The notes under the pieces are model-generated. The model made no database searches. It was not told the origin of the DNA and saw nothing but the letters and a program-made list of their open reading frames with translations. Of a stretch of DNA of 64,000 bases, positions 1 through 8,889 are shown piece after piece. The stretch's first letter is position 1; every line of letters begins with the position of its first letter. The translations under genes were made by a program, and so were the position numbers. Origin of the DNA: Paractinoplanes rishiriensis (GTDB taxonomy: Bacteria > Actinomycetota > Actinomycetes > Mycobacteriales > Micromonosporaceae); assembly GCF_016862375.1 (NCBI RefSeq), contig NZ_BOMV01000060.1:1-64000 (forward strand). Direction: 5' to 3'.

Positions 1-69
1 TTTCCAGACATTGCCTGGGCGTCTCGTGACGTTTGGGGAATGGACATCGACACGGATCATCGTGACCTC

Positions 70-1212
70 ATGCGAGTGGGTCTGGTGACGGAGTCGTTTC
101 TGCCGGACGTGAACGGGGTCGCCAACTCGGTGGTCCGGGCGGCCGAGCATCTGCTGCGCCGCGGGCATCAGCCGATGGTCATCGCGCCGCAGCCGCCGCC
201 GGCGGTTCGGGATGTGCCGGTTGACGTGCCGTACCCGGTGGTGCGGATCGCTTCGCTTCCGATGCCGGGGTATCCGCAGATCAGGCTGGGGCTGCCCACA
301 CCGACCATGGTTGCGGCGCTGCGCGCGCACGGGGCGGACGTGGTGCATCTGGCCAGCCCGTTCGTGCTCGGGGCCTGGGGCATGGCGGCGGCACGGTCAC
401 TCAAACTGCCCACCGTGGCGGTGTACCAGACGGATGTGGCCGCGTACGCCCGTGCCTATGGGGTTGGTAAGACGGAGAGAGCCGCCTGGCGGTGGATTCG
501 GACCGTGCACAACCAGGCCTCGCGGACGCTGGTGCCGTCGACGGAATCCGGTGCGGCGCTCGCCGAGCACGGCGTGCAACGCGTACATCTCTGGCGGCGC
601 GGGGTGGACGATCTGCTGTACCACCCGGGAAAGCGCAGCGCCGGCATGCGCCGGGCGCTCGCGCCCCACGGCGAGGTTGTGGTCGGGTTCGTCGGGCGGC
701 TGGCGGTGGAGAAGCAGATCGACCTGCTGGCCGACGTGAGCCGGATGCCGGGGGTGCGGCTGGTCGTGGTGGGTGACGGGCCGGCGCGGCAGGCGCTGCA
801 CCGGGTGCTGCCCGACGCGATCTTCCTGGGAGTGCGGCGCGGAGCCCAGCTGGCGCGGATCTATGCCAGCTTCGACATCTTCGCGCACACCGGGCCGTAC
901 GAGACCTTCGGCCAGGCGGTGCAGGAGGCCATGGCCAGCGGGCTGCCGGTGGTCGCGCCCCGGGCCGGCGGGCCGGTAGATCTCGTGACGCACGGGCGCA
1001 CCGGATATCTGGTGCGGCCGTTCCAGGCGGCGGGATTCACTGAGGCCGTACGGGACCTGGTGGGCGACCCGGTGCGGCGGCTGACGTTCGGTGCCGCGGG
1101 ACGACACGCCATCGAGGGCCGCAGCTGGTCGGCGGTTGGCGACGAGCTGATCGGGCACTATGCAGAGGTGTGCGCGCTGGGATTGATCGAGCGCCGGCCG
1201 GTCGCCGCGTGA
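70..1212 (+). CDS. GT4-family glycosyltransferase (MgtA/PimB-like mannosyltransferase)
   Basis: This is a retaining GT-B glycosyltransferase of family GT4, probably a nucleotide-sugar (GDP-mannose) transferase acting on a cytoplasmic-face lipid or glycan acceptor. The N-terminus (MRVGLVTESFLPDVNG) matches the glycine-rich first strand of the acceptor domain. The donor domain carries GFVGRLAVEKQ (about residues 206-216) and the EX7E signature E278/E286 within PYETFGQAVQEAM. I chose the ATG at 70 because family members start with this MRVG segment; an in-frame ATG at 40 would add 10 residues. The length of 380 aa is usual. A second GT4 gene follows 73 bp downstream, suggesting a shared glycolipid or glycan pathway. 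The mannose specificity is inferred, not shown. Confidence 0.85.
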   Translation: MRVGLVTESFLPDVNGVANSVVRAAEHLLRRGHQPMVIAPQPPPAVRDVPVDVPYPVVRIASLPMPGYPQIRLGLPTPTMVAALRAHGADVVHLASPFVLGAWGMAAARSLKLPTVAVYQTDVAAYARAYGVGKTERAAWRWIRTVHNQASRTLVPSTESGAALAEHGVQRVHLWRRGVDDLLYHPGKRSAGMRRALAPHGEVVVGFVGRLAVEKQIDLLADVSRMPGVRLVVVGDGPARQALHRVLPDAIFLGVRRGAQLARIYASFDIFAHTGPYETFGQAVQEAMASGLPVVAPRAGGPVDLVTHGRTGYLVRPFQAAGFTEAVRDLVGDPVRRLTFGAAGRHAIEGRSWSAVGDELIGHYAEVCALGLIERRPVAA

Positions 1213-1285
1213 GGTTCGAGGCAGATTGCCGGGCGGGGAAAGGCCGGGCTGCGGGGTCGTGGGGTGCGGAAGGCCGGGTGGCGGC

Positions 1286-2428
1286 GTGAGGATTGTGCGG
1301 ATCGCCAACTATGTGGCGCCGCGGTCCGGGGGGCTCAAGACGGCGCTTCGGCATCTCGGGGCCGGCTATCAGGCGGCCGGGCATGACGCTGTGCTGGTCA
1401 TCCCGGGTGAGCGGGCCGATGCGGACATGACCGAGCAGGGGCTGGTGGTCACGCTGCCGGGGCCGCGTCTGCCGGGGCTGGGCGGGTACCGGGTGCTGCT
1501 CGACCGGCGGCGGGTCGCGGAGAAGTTGCGGGAGCTTCGGCCCGACCGGGTGGAGGTGTCGGACCGGACCACGCTGCGTTGGGTCGGCGGCTGGGCGCGT
1601 GATGCGGGTGTGCCGTCGATGATGGTGTCGCACGAGAGCCTCGACGGGCTGCTGCGGCTGTTCGGGCCGGCGTCGGGGCGGCGGGTCGCGGACGCGATCA
1701 ACGGGCGGACCGCGCGGACGCACGACCAGATTGTGTGCACCACGCGGTGGGCGGCCGCCGAGTTCGAGCGGATCGGGGTCGAGGTCCGGCGGGTGCCGCT
1801 CGGCGTCGACCTGGAGCGGTTCGCGCCGGCGCGGCGGGATCCGGGTATGCGGGATCGATGGGCCAACCCGGAGGACGTCGTACTGCTGCACTGTGGACGG
1901 CTGTCGCCGGAGAAGAAGCCGCGGCGGTCGCTCGCGGCGCTCGCCGCACTGCGCCGGGCGGGTGTGCCGGCGGTGCTGGTGGTCGCCGGAGCGGGGCCGT
2001 TGCGGAACCGGCTTCAGGAGGAGGCCGGCCGGGCCGGGTTGCCGGTGCGGTTCCTCGGGCATCTGTCCGATCCGGACGAGGTGGCGAAGCTGTTGGCCAC
2101 CGCGGACGTGGCGATCGCGCCCGGACCGGTGGAGACGTTCGGGCTGGCGGCGCTCGAGGCGCTGGCCAGCGGGACACCGGTGGTGGTGAGCGCAGAGAGC
2201 GCGCTGCCCGAGGTGATCGGTCCGGCGGGAGTGGCGGCGCACGGCGACGGGCCGGAGTATGCGGCCGCGATCCGGGAGATCCTGGCGATGCCCGAGGCGG
2301 AGCGCCGGTTGGCCGCCCGCCTGCAGGCCGAACGTTTTCCCTGGTCGGCCTCGGTGGCCGGGTTTCTAGAGGCGCACGGCGCCGGCCGGGACCACGAGCC
2401 GCTGGGGCGGGACGCCGGCGGCGCGTAG
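1286..2428 (+). CDS. GT4-family glycosyltransferase
   Basis: A second GT-B glycosyltransferase (GT4) in tandem with the previous one. The glycine-rich acceptor loop (VAPRSGG) lies at residues 10-16, the donor domain has HCGRLSPEKKP near residues 202-212, and the EX7E pair is E283/E291 in PVETFGLAALEAL. The GTG at 1286 is preferred over the longer reading from 1226 because homology to GT4 proteins begins at VRIVRIANYV. The pair resembles actinobacterial mannosyltransferase pairs that build glycolipids, but the substrate is unknown. Its 3' end overlaps the convergent STAS gene by 63 bp. Confidence 0.83.
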   Translation: MRIVRIANYVAPRSGGLKTALRHLGAGYQAAGHDAVLVIPGERADADMTEQGLVVTLPGPRLPGLGGYRVLLDRRRVAEKLRELRPDRVEVSDRTTLRWVGGWARDAGVPSMMVSHESLDGLLRLFGPASGRRVADAINGRTARTHDQIVCTTRWAAAEFERIGVEVRRVPLGVDLERFAPARRDPGMRDRWANPEDVVLLHCGRLSPEKKPRRSLAALAALRRAGVPAVLVVAGAGPLRNRLQEEAGRAGLPVRFLGHLSDPDEVAKLLATADVAIAPGPVETFGLAALEALASGTPVVVSAESALPEVIGPAGVAAHGDGPEYAAAIREILAMPEAERRLAARLQAERFPWSASVAGFLEAHGAGRDHEPLGRDAGGA

Positions 2429-2704
2429 CTCGTCGCCGATCGCGGCCGGTGCGTGATGCAGGAAGACCACCACCCGGTGGTCGTCGGCCAGGTCGCACAG
2501 TGCGGCCAGGGTGCCCAGGTTGATCGGGTCGACCGCGGTGACCTCGCCGAGGTCGACGATCAGGCGCAGCGGCCGCAGTTTGCGCACCGCGTGCACGAGG
2601 ATCTGGCGGAACTGCACGGCACACTCGGTGCCCAGGTCGCCGCTCGGCTGGACGACGAGACTGCCGTCGGGGTCGGTGCGGACATCGACCGAGAAGTTAG
2701 CCAC
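2366..2704 (-). CDS. STAS-domain protein (anti-sigma antagonist-like)
   Basis: A small single STAS domain (112 aa), the fold of SpoIIAA/RsbV anti-anti-sigma factors. The GTG start at 2704 has an upstream GGAAGG; an in-frame start at 2743 would add 13 residues. The strand/helix pattern LRLIVDLGEVTAVDPINLGTL is typical, but the canonical phosphorylated Ser of the D-S-S/T motif is replaced: D59 is followed by P60-I61. It may therefore be insensitive to kinase control or bind another partner. No anti-sigma kinase lies next to it, so it is an orphan STAS protein. Its C-terminus overlaps the convergent glycosyltransferase gene. Confidence 0.8.
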   Translation of the reverse strand: MANFSVDVRTDPDGSLVVQPSGDLGTECAVQFRQILVHAVRKLRPLRLIVDLGEVTAVDPINLGTLAALCDLADDHRVVVFLHHAPAAIGDELRAAGVPPQRLVVPAGAVRL

Positions 2705-2858
2705 CCGCCTACCTTCCGTCGTCCGGCATTGGCCGGGCGGCAAGCTTATGCCGGACGACGGAAAAGCGTCGATCGTTCATGCACCACTCGGGAAAAGACT
2801 CAGAGTTCTCCAGTCGACGGTCTGCCTCGCCGCCGCCGGACGGCTCGCGCGAAGCTGT

Positions 2859-4052
2859 CTAGATGCGACGGCGCCGGGTGATGACCAGCAGCAACGCACC
2901 CACGGCGACCGCGGCGAGACCGGCGCCACCGACCGCGACGGCACCGGGGCCGGTCACCGGCAGGCCGCCGTCGCTGCCGCCCTGGCCGCCGTCGTCATCG
3001 CCCGGAGTCTCGCCGTCGCCCGGCGGGGTCTCGCCGTCGTCCGGGCCGGCGCCCACGAAGACGACGAAGGTGTCGGTGTTGTCGCTGGGGTCGGGGTCGA
3101 TCTTGCTGAGCTGCTCCGGAGTTGCCCAGGAGACGAAGTCGGGAAGCTCGGCGTTCCGGCGCCCGGCGGCGGACAGTGCGCTCACCTGCTGGATCGGCTC
3201 GGCGGTGACCTTGCCGCCCTGAAGCGCGACCGGGCCGCGCGCGTCCGGCGAGACCAGGACCTGGAACGTGAAGAACATGCCGAACTCGCCCGCCGTGCTG
3301 CCCGGTGCGGGACGCGGGTTGAGGCTGAACTGGGTGAGCTCGCAGTTTGCGGTGCGCCGGTCGGCGCTGATCGAGCAACCCTGGTACTGCCGCGTGGTGA
3401 ATGAGGTCTGTTCGGGCAGTTGGACCCGGACCCGGACGCCGTCGGCAACCATGTCGCCCTGGTTGACGATCAGGGCGAACAGCGGCGACGTCTTGCCCGG
3501 CGGCACCGGCTCCTCGGTGATCGTGCCGTTCTCGTTCTGCCAGGTGAGGTCCTGGACGTATACCGAGAGGTCGGCGCCGTGGCCGCTGATCGTGACGTCG
3601 GCGGTGCGGCTGTCGTTGGCCTCGACCGTGTCGCCCTCGGCCCGCACCGTGACGGTCAGCTTGCCGGCCGGTCCGGTGGCGCCGTCGACCGGGACCAGCG
3701 GCACGAGCACGTGGAGCGAACCGCCGGGCGCGGGCGTGCCGTAGTCGTCGAGGTCGCAGGTGATCAGGCCGTTCTCGGTGGTGCAGTAGCCGCCGACGTC
3801 GGACGCACTGACCTTGGCGGGGTCCAGTTGGGTGGTGTCGAAGACGACGCTGACCGCGGAGGCTGACGTCGTACCGTGATTGGTGATTTTGACCTTGGGC
3901 CATTTACCGGAGGCGTCGGTCGCGATGGTGGTGCCGGACAGTTCGAGTCCGAAGTCGATGTCGGCCGCGAGTGCCGGCGTCGCGGTCAGGCACAGGGCTC
4001 CGGCCGTCACGAGTCCGGTCAGGCCGGCGCGGACGAGACTGAGGTTGGGCAT
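2859..4052 (-). CDS. Secreted LPXTG-type cell-wall-anchored protein
   Basis: An exported surface protein of 397 aa. It has an N-terminal signal peptide ending in ATPALAA, a beta-rich extracellular part with DUF11/CARDB-like repeats (KITNHGTTSASAVSV, VNQGDMVADGV), an acidic Gly/Pro/Asp spacer, then the sortase signal LPVTG at residues 364-368, a hydrophobic helix and an RRRR tail. Such proteins are cleaved between T and G by a class E-like sortase and linked to the wall. The ATG at 4052 is chosen because the signal peptide starts there; the open frame runs further upstream only as an overlap with the VOC gene. No sortase gene is in the window. Confidence 0.85.
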   Translation of the reverse strand: MPNLSLVRAGLTGLVTAGALCLTATPALAADIDFGLELSGTTIATDASGKWPKVKITNHGTTSASAVSVVFDTTQLDPAKVSASDVGGYCTTENGLITCDLDDYGTPAPGGSLHVLVPLVPVDGATGPAGKLTVTVRAEGDTVEANDSRTADVTISGHGADLSVYVQDLTWQNENGTITEEPVPPGKTSPLFALIVNQGDMVADGVRVRVQLPEQTSFTTRQYQGCSISADRRTANCELTQFSLNPRPAPGSTAGEFGMFFTFQVLVSPDARGPVALQGGKVTAEPIQQVSALSAAGRRNAELPDFVSWATPEQLSKIDPDPSDNTDTFVVFVGAGPDDGETPPGDGETPGDDDGGQGGSDGGLPVTGPGAVAVGGAGLAAVAVGALLLVITRRRRI

Positions 4053-4071
4053 AGGCAGGGAATGTATCGAT

Positions 4072-4425
4072 CTATCCGGAGAGTTTCGACCCCACTCGGT
4101 GCAGGGTGCCATCCGGATCCACGTACGCGAACTCGCGCAGGCCCCACGCGGTGTCCCGGGGCGCGCCGAGCCGGCCCTCGACGCCGGCCGCGGACCAGGC
4201 CGCGTGGACCGCGTCGGCGTCCTCGACGTACAGGTAAACCATGGCATTCGTGGTGAGCGGATCGTGCCCGGGTGACTCGGAGACGTGCAGCTCGACCGGG
4301 CCCTGCTGGACGAATCCGTAGCGCTCGCCGCCGGTGTAGGACTCCACGGCGAAACCGAGCCGCCGGTAGCGTTCGAGGGCGGCGTCGAGCTCCCGCACCG
4401 GCAGGATGGGAACGGCTCTGATCAT
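4072..4425 (-). CDS. VOC/glyoxalase-bleomycin-resistance family protein
   Basis: A 117-residue vicinal oxygen chelate protein with two beta-alpha-beta-beta-beta modules: MIRAVPILPVRELDAALERYRRLGF at the N-terminus and YLYVEDADAVHAAW to FAYVDPDGTLHRVG at the C-terminus. The arrangement resembles bleomycin-binding resistance proteins (glyoxalase superfamily). It starts 9 bp after the P450 stop on the same strand, so the two are probably cotranscribed. The ligand is unknown; drug binding is a family possibility only. Confidence 0.8.
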   Translation of the reverse strand: MIRAVPILPVRELDAALERYRRLGFAVESYTGGERYGFVQQGPVELHVSESPGHDPLTTNAMVYLYVEDADAVHAAWSAAGVEGRLGAPRDTAWGLREFAYVDPDGTLHRVGSKLSG

Positions 4426-4434
4426 CGCCTGACG

Positions 4435-5631
4435 CTACCCCGCCGTCAGAGTGACGGGCAGTCCGCGCAGCCCGCGCATCAGCAGGCCGGGCCGCCAGCC
4501 CGGCGGCTCCGGCTCGGCCAGCCGCAGGCCGGGATAGCGGGCCAGCAGTTTGCCGAACGCCACCTGTGCCTCGAGCCGGGCCAGCGGCGCACCGAGGCAG
4601 TAATGGATGCCGTGGCCGAACGCCAGGTGCGGGTTGTGTTCGCGGTCCAGCCGCAACTCACGCGAGCCGGCGAACCGGTCCTCGTCGCGGTTGGCGGACA
4701 GCAGGCCGATCACCACCGTCTGGCCGGCCGGAATCGTCCGGCCGCCGATCTCGACCGGCTCGGTGGTGATCCGGAACGTCGCAATTTCCACCGGACTCTC
4801 GTACCGCAGAAACTCCTCGATGGCCCGCGGCAGGAGGGTGGGATTCGCGCCGAGCTCGACCCACTTCTCGCGCTGCGAAAGCAGCAGGTAGGTGCCGTTG
4901 CCGATGAGGTTGACGGTGGTCTCGTGGCCGGCGATGAGCAGCAGGAACACCATCGAGGACAGTTCGTCCTCGGTGAGCCTGTCCTGCTTGTCGCGCACCC
5001 CGATGAGGCCGGAGAGCAGGTCGTTGCCGGGATGCGCCCGGCGGTCGGCGATCAGGCCGCGCACGTAAGCGACCAGCGACCCGATCGCCGCCGGCAGCTG
5101 CTCACGCATCGACACGCCGCCGACGACGATGTTGGACCAGGCGCGGAAGTCGTCGCGGTCGTCGGACGGGATGCCGAGCAGCTCGCAGATCACCTGGATG
5201 GGCAGCGGAAAGGCGAGCGCGTCGATCAGGTCGACCCGGTCGTGGCCGGCCATGGCGTCGAGCAGTTCGTCGGTGATCTGCTCGATGCGCGGCCGCAGCG
5301 CCTCGATCCGGCGCGTGGTGAAGGCCGCGGTGACCATGCGGCGCAGCCGGGTGTGGTCGGGTGGATCGGCGTTGAGCATGTGGTGCCCGATGGCCGCGCC
5401 GATCTCCGGCGGCAGCGGGCCGTCGCGCACTGGGTCGGAAGCCGCTTTGGACAGACGCGGGTCGGTGAGCACCTGCCGGGCATCCTCGTAGCGGGTGACC
5501 AGCCACGCGTCGACGCCGCCGGGCAGCCGCACCTCGCGCACCGGTCCGGTCTGCCGCCACCGGGCATAGAACGGATGCGGGTCGTCGTGGAATGCCGGAT
5601 CTGCGAGATCGTCTCGGACGTCCTGAGTCAT
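4435..5631 (-). CDS. Cytochrome P450 (bacterial class I type)
   Basis: A soluble P450 monooxygenase of 398 aa. The I-helix oxygen-activation motif AGHETT, the K-helix region (EEFLRYESP) and the heme-binding loop FGHGIHYCLGAPLAR with proximal ligand C345 are all present. It resembles actinobacterial CYP105/107-like enzymes that hydroxylate secondary metabolites or xenobiotics using a ferredoxin partner. No ferredoxin gene adjoins it; the downstream VOC gene is probably in the same transcript. The substrate cannot be read from sequence. Confidence 0.93.
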   Translation of the reverse strand: MTQDVRDDLADPAFHDDPHPFYARWRQTGPVREVRLPGGVDAWLVTRYEDARQVLTDPRLSKAASDPVRDGPLPPEIGAAIGHHMLNADPPDHTRLRRMVTAAFTTRRIEALRPRIEQITDELLDAMAGHDRVDLIDALAFPLPIQVICELLGIPSDDRDDFRAWSNIVVGGVSMREQLPAAIGSLVAYVRGLIADRRAHPGNDLLSGLIGVRDKQDRLTEDELSSMVFLLLIAGHETTVNLIGNGTYLLLSQREKWVELGANPTLLPRAIEEFLRYESPVEIATFRITTEPVEIGGRTIPAGQTVVIGLLSANRDEDRFAGSRELRLDREHNPHLAFGHGIHYCLGAPLARLEAQVAFGKLLARYPGLRLAEPEPPGWRPGLLMRGLRGLPVTLTAG

Positions 5632-5769
5632 GCCATCCTCCGGTCATCAGCGAGCCTCTATGACCCTAACCGGTCAGCGCACACTAATCGGACGCCTCCG
5701 GTTGGGGCGATGGCCGAAATGTCCGTTATAGAATGATTGGACAAATCGCCCATTCTTCATGGAGTAGAT

Positions 5770-6399
5770 ATGCGAAGTCTCATCGTGGCGGCTGCCGCAG
5801 TGGCCACCCTGTTCGGAGCTACGCCGGCGGGTGCGGTGGCGCGGCCGGCCGACCGGGCGCTGATCACCCAGCGGGATCTGCCGCCCGGCTATCGGCAGGT
5901 GGACAGCGGGAACGACACGGTCGCCTCGCTCGGCATCGGCACCGGTAAGGCGCTGCGGGGCTGCCCGGCGCTGAGCATGTCCCGGCAGCCGGTGCGCTCG
6001 ACGTCCGCGGTGTACGCCAAGGGGCCGACCGGTCCATACGTGGCGGCGCTCGCCCTTCGGTATGCGCCCGGCGGTGCCGCGGCGACCATCGAGGCGCTCG
6101 ACGCGGCCCGGCGGCACTGCCACTTCGTGACGTACCGGTCGCAGGTCGGCGCGGTCCGGTTCGGAATCACCACGCTGCCGATGCGACCGCTGCGCGCCCG
6201 TACGGTGCCCATCCATCTCTCCGGCCGGACCAGCGGGATGGTCCGCGTGTCGGTCGAGGCCGACCTGGTGGCGGTGCGCCGTGGCGACTTCGTGCTGGTG
6301 TCCGCCGAGTTCGCGATCGGCCGGCGGCTCGACGGGATCGCCCCGCGCATCGCGCCGTTGACGCTGGCGCGATGCGCGAGGCAGATCCGCGGCTGCTAA
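5770..6399 (+). CDS. Secreted protein of unknown function
   Basis: A 209-aa exported protein. The ATG at 5770 follows GGAG at a good distance and begins a clear signal peptide (MRSLIVAAAAVATLFGATPAGAVA). The mature part has several Cys (LRGCPALS, RRHCHF, LARCARQIRGC) that may form disulfides. It resembles the secreted sensor-like domain proteins common in actinobacteria, but I do not recognise a named family. Its stop codon overlaps that of the convergent cellulase gene. A short inverted repeat (AGAATG/CATTCT, 5730-5756) lies in its promoter region. Confidence 0.7.
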   Translation: MRSLIVAAAAVATLFGATPAGAVARPADRALITQRDLPPGYRQVDSGNDTVASLGIGTGKALRGCPALSMSRQPVRSTSAVYAKGPTGPYVAALALRYAPGGAAATIEALDAARRHCHFVTYRSQVGAVRFGITTLPMRPLRARTVPIHLSGRTSGMVRVSVEADLVAVRRGDFVLVSAEFAIGRRLDGIAPRIAPLTLARCARQIRGC

Positions 6400-8735
6400 C
6401 CGGCGACGCAGGCGGTCCCGTTCACGGTGAACGCGGTCGGCGCGGGGTTGCTGCCGCTGTGGGTGCCGTTGAAGCCGAGGCTCACCGAGCCGCCGGCCGG
6501 GACGGCACCGTTCCAGGACTGGTTGGTGACCGTCACCTGGCTGCCGGTCTGCGACCAGACGCCCGACCAGCCCTGGCTGACCTGCTGGCTGCCGGGGAAG
6601 GCGAAGCGCAGGGTCCAGGCGGACCAGGCGGCGGCGCTGGAGTTGGTGACATTCACCGTGCCGGTGAAGCCGCCGCCCCAGTCGTTGGTGCTGTACGCGA
6701 CCCGGCAGGCGGCGGTCGAGGACGGGCTCGGCGAAACCGACGGCGAAACGCTGGGGCTCACCGACGGCGACGGCGAAGACGAAGGCGAGGAGCTGACCGA
6801 GGGAGACGGCGTCACCGAGGTGGGGACCTGGCCCCACAGCAGCGTCGTCCCCTCGTACAGCGGCACATTGCGGTTCAGCACCGTGCCGGTCGCGTACGAC
6901 GGATCGTTGGCCGGATCCCAGGTGCCGCCCTCCGGCACGCCGACCTTGAACTGCACCTCCATCCGGTGCTGCGACTGCCCGGCCGGCGCGATCGTGTACC
7001 CGGCGCACTTCACCTCGACGTACCAGAGATCGCCGGACACCTGCTGGGCGGTCGACGGCGACGGGCAGCCCTGGGTATAGCCGGGCGTCACCTGGATCGC
7101 CGACGTGCCCTCCTTGCGGAAGTAGTACCGGTAGGACGCGTTGGTCAGCGCCTTCGCCGGGAACGCCGACTTGTTGTAGATCATCACCTTGAGCCCGGTG
7201 GCCCGGGGCTCGGCCTGCATGACCGTGGTCTCGACGCTGAACTCGTCGATGTCCGGCGACTCCGGCTGCGGGAAGTTCGCCAGCGCGGTGCCGCCGTACT
7301 CCTGGTAGAGCCGGGCCACCGCGGAGGTGAAGCCGGCGTTGTAGTCGGTAGCCACCTCGTTCATCACGTAGTCGCTCCGCAGGTCCTGGTATTTGTCGTC
7401 GGGCGAGGACGGTCCGCCGACCAGGGCGCCGTACAGCACGTGCCTGGTCTCGGCGGGCACCGTCTGGTTGTCCCACCAGGAGCCGTGCGCGGTGCGGTGG
7501 TGCGGGTTCTTGGGCGAGTTGGCGCCGAAGCCGATCAGATAGCTGGACGAGCGCGGGTTGTCGCCGAGCGCGTAGTCGATCTGCCGTACCGCGAAGTCGT
7601 GGTAGCGCGCCTTGCGGGTGGTGTCGGTGGTCTTGTCGCTGTAGACCAGGGCCGCGAACGCCGTGTTCGAGGCGTACCGGAGCGAGCCCCAGCTGTCCAG
7701 AACGGCCTGGCCGCCCGGCGAGTAGCGCACCTTCTCGCCGTTCACGCCCACGGTCCAGTAGTCCAGCCAGCGGTTCGCGTCGTCGACGTACTTCTGCTTG
7801 CCGGTCAGGTTGGCCAGCAGCACGTACGCGCCGAACTGCTTGTTGTCCCAGGCGATCGTCCACTTGTAGGAGCGGGTGGTCGACTGCGGCTCGGTGCCCA
7901 GCTTGTCGTACTCGGACTCGGCCTTGGCCAGGTAGCTGGCGTCGTTGGTGGCCCGGTACAGCCAGATCGCGCCCCAGACCAGTTCGTCCTGGTAGCCGCT
8001 CCACGACTTGTAGAAGCTGCTGGCGTCGGTGATGCAGTCGCTGTACGCCTTCCGCACGGTGTCGGCGAACGTGTAGAGCTGCTTCGCGTGCGTCAACAGC
8101 TTGTCGGCGTACGCGGCATCGGTGGGCCGGAAGACGATGGAGCTGGCGGCCATGGCAGCCGCTGTCTCACCCGCCAGGTCGGATCCACCACAGGTGGCGT
8201 CGATCTTGTACGACGGCCGCGCCATCGGCATCACCTCGGCCGGACCCCACCAGCGGTGGTCGTCGTCGCCCTTGCCGATCTGCCCGTAGAGCACGTTGGC
8301 CGAGGGATGTGCCTTGATGAAGTAGTCGTTGGGCACCCGGAGGTTGTTGAGGAAGTTCGTCAGTTGCCCGGAGCGGGCGTACGCGTCGCGGTATTCGACG
8401 GCGCCCCAGGCCAGCATCGTGGTGGTGAACGCCATCGGGAAGCCGAACTTGACGTGGTCGCCGGCGTCGAACCAGCCGCCGGTCAGGTCGAGCCCCACGT
8501 CGGCGCCGTCGGTCAGGGCCGAGTCGCCGCGCCAGGACACCTGGCTCCACGCCGGCTTCTTGCCGGCGATTTGCGCCTGGTAGAAGAAGAGTGACTTCTG
8601 CAGGGCCTCGGCGTAGTTGTAGGTGCCCGCCGCCTCGGCCGGCCGTACCAGGTTGCCAACCACGACTGCCGCCACCGCGACGACCGCGGTCAGGGCCCCC
8701 ACGGCCGCACGGCGATACCAGCGATTTGCCCGCAT
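6396..8735 (-). CDS. Secreted GH9 endoglucanase with CBM3 and CBM2
   Basis: A secreted cellulase of 779 aa cleaving beta-1,4-glucan. Order: signal peptide (1-36), GH9 catalytic (alpha/alpha)6 domain (about 38-485) with the catalytic-base DAGD (D90/D93), the HRTAHGSWWDN substrate-binding segment near 413 and the catalytic acid E460 in NEVATDYNAGF, a CBM3c-like module (about 500-650) that typically makes the enzyme processive, a Ser-Pro linker (about 660-690), and a C-terminal cellulose-binding CBM2 bounded by Cys. The gene is monocistronic, and a perfect CebR-type palindrome lies 34 bp before its start, so induction by cello-oligosaccharides is likely. Confidence 0.95.
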   Translation of the reverse strand: MRANRWYRRAAVGALTAVVAVAAVVVGNLVRPAEAAGTYNYAEALQKSLFFYQAQIAGKKPAWSQVSWRGDSALTDGADVGLDLTGGWFDAGDHVKFGFPMAFTTTMLAWGAVEYRDAYARSGQLTNFLNNLRVPNDYFIKAHPSANVLYGQIGKGDDDHRWWGPAEVMPMARPSYKIDATCGGSDLAGETAAAMAASSIVFRPTDAAYADKLLTHAKQLYTFADTVRKAYSDCITDASSFYKSWSGYQDELVWGAIWLYRATNDASYLAKAESEYDKLGTEPQSTTRSYKWTIAWDNKQFGAYVLLANLTGKQKYVDDANRWLDYWTVGVNGEKVRYSPGGQAVLDSWGSLRYASNTAFAALVYSDKTTDTTRKARYHDFAVRQIDYALGDNPRSSSYLIGFGANSPKNPHHRTAHGSWWDNQTVPAETRHVLYGALVGGPSSPDDKYQDLRSDYVMNEVATDYNAGFTSAVARLYQEYGGTALANFPQPESPDIDEFSVETTVMQAEPRATGLKVMIYNKSAFPAKALTNASYRYYFRKEGTSAIQVTPGYTQGCPSPSTAQQVSGDLWYVEVKCAGYTIAPAGQSQHRMEVQFKVGVPEGGTWDPANDPSYATGTVLNRNVPLYEGTTLLWGQVPTSVTPSPSVSSSPSSSPSPSVSPSVSPSVSPSPSSTAACRVAYSTNDWGGGFTGTVNVTNSSAAAWSAWTLRFAFPGSQQVSQGWSGVWSQTGSQVTVTNQSWNGAVPAGGSVSLGFNGTHSGSNPAPTAFTVNGTACVAG

Positions 8736-8768
8736 GAGCGTTTTCTCCCTGTCCCCTGGGTGCGCCTA

Positions 8769-8782
8769 TGGGAGCGCTCCCA
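8769..8782. promoter_or_regulatory. CebR/CelR-type operator
   Basis: The perfect 14-bp palindrome TGGGAGCGCTCCCA sits between the GH9 cellulase start (8735, minus strand) and the plus-strand gene at 8890. This is the well-known consensus bound by the LacI-family cellobiose repressor CebR/CelR of actinobacteria. Its position fits repression of the cellulase until cellobiose or cellotriose is present. The repressor gene is not in this window. Confidence 0.85.
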
Positions 8783-8889
8783 ACATTGAACAGCGTTGTT
8801 TCGGATTTGTGAAGCACGGCATCTGGTTCGAACAGTCGATCTGGCGGGTAGAAGGGATTTTGTTCGGTTTGCCGCTTCGAGGAGGTCAG

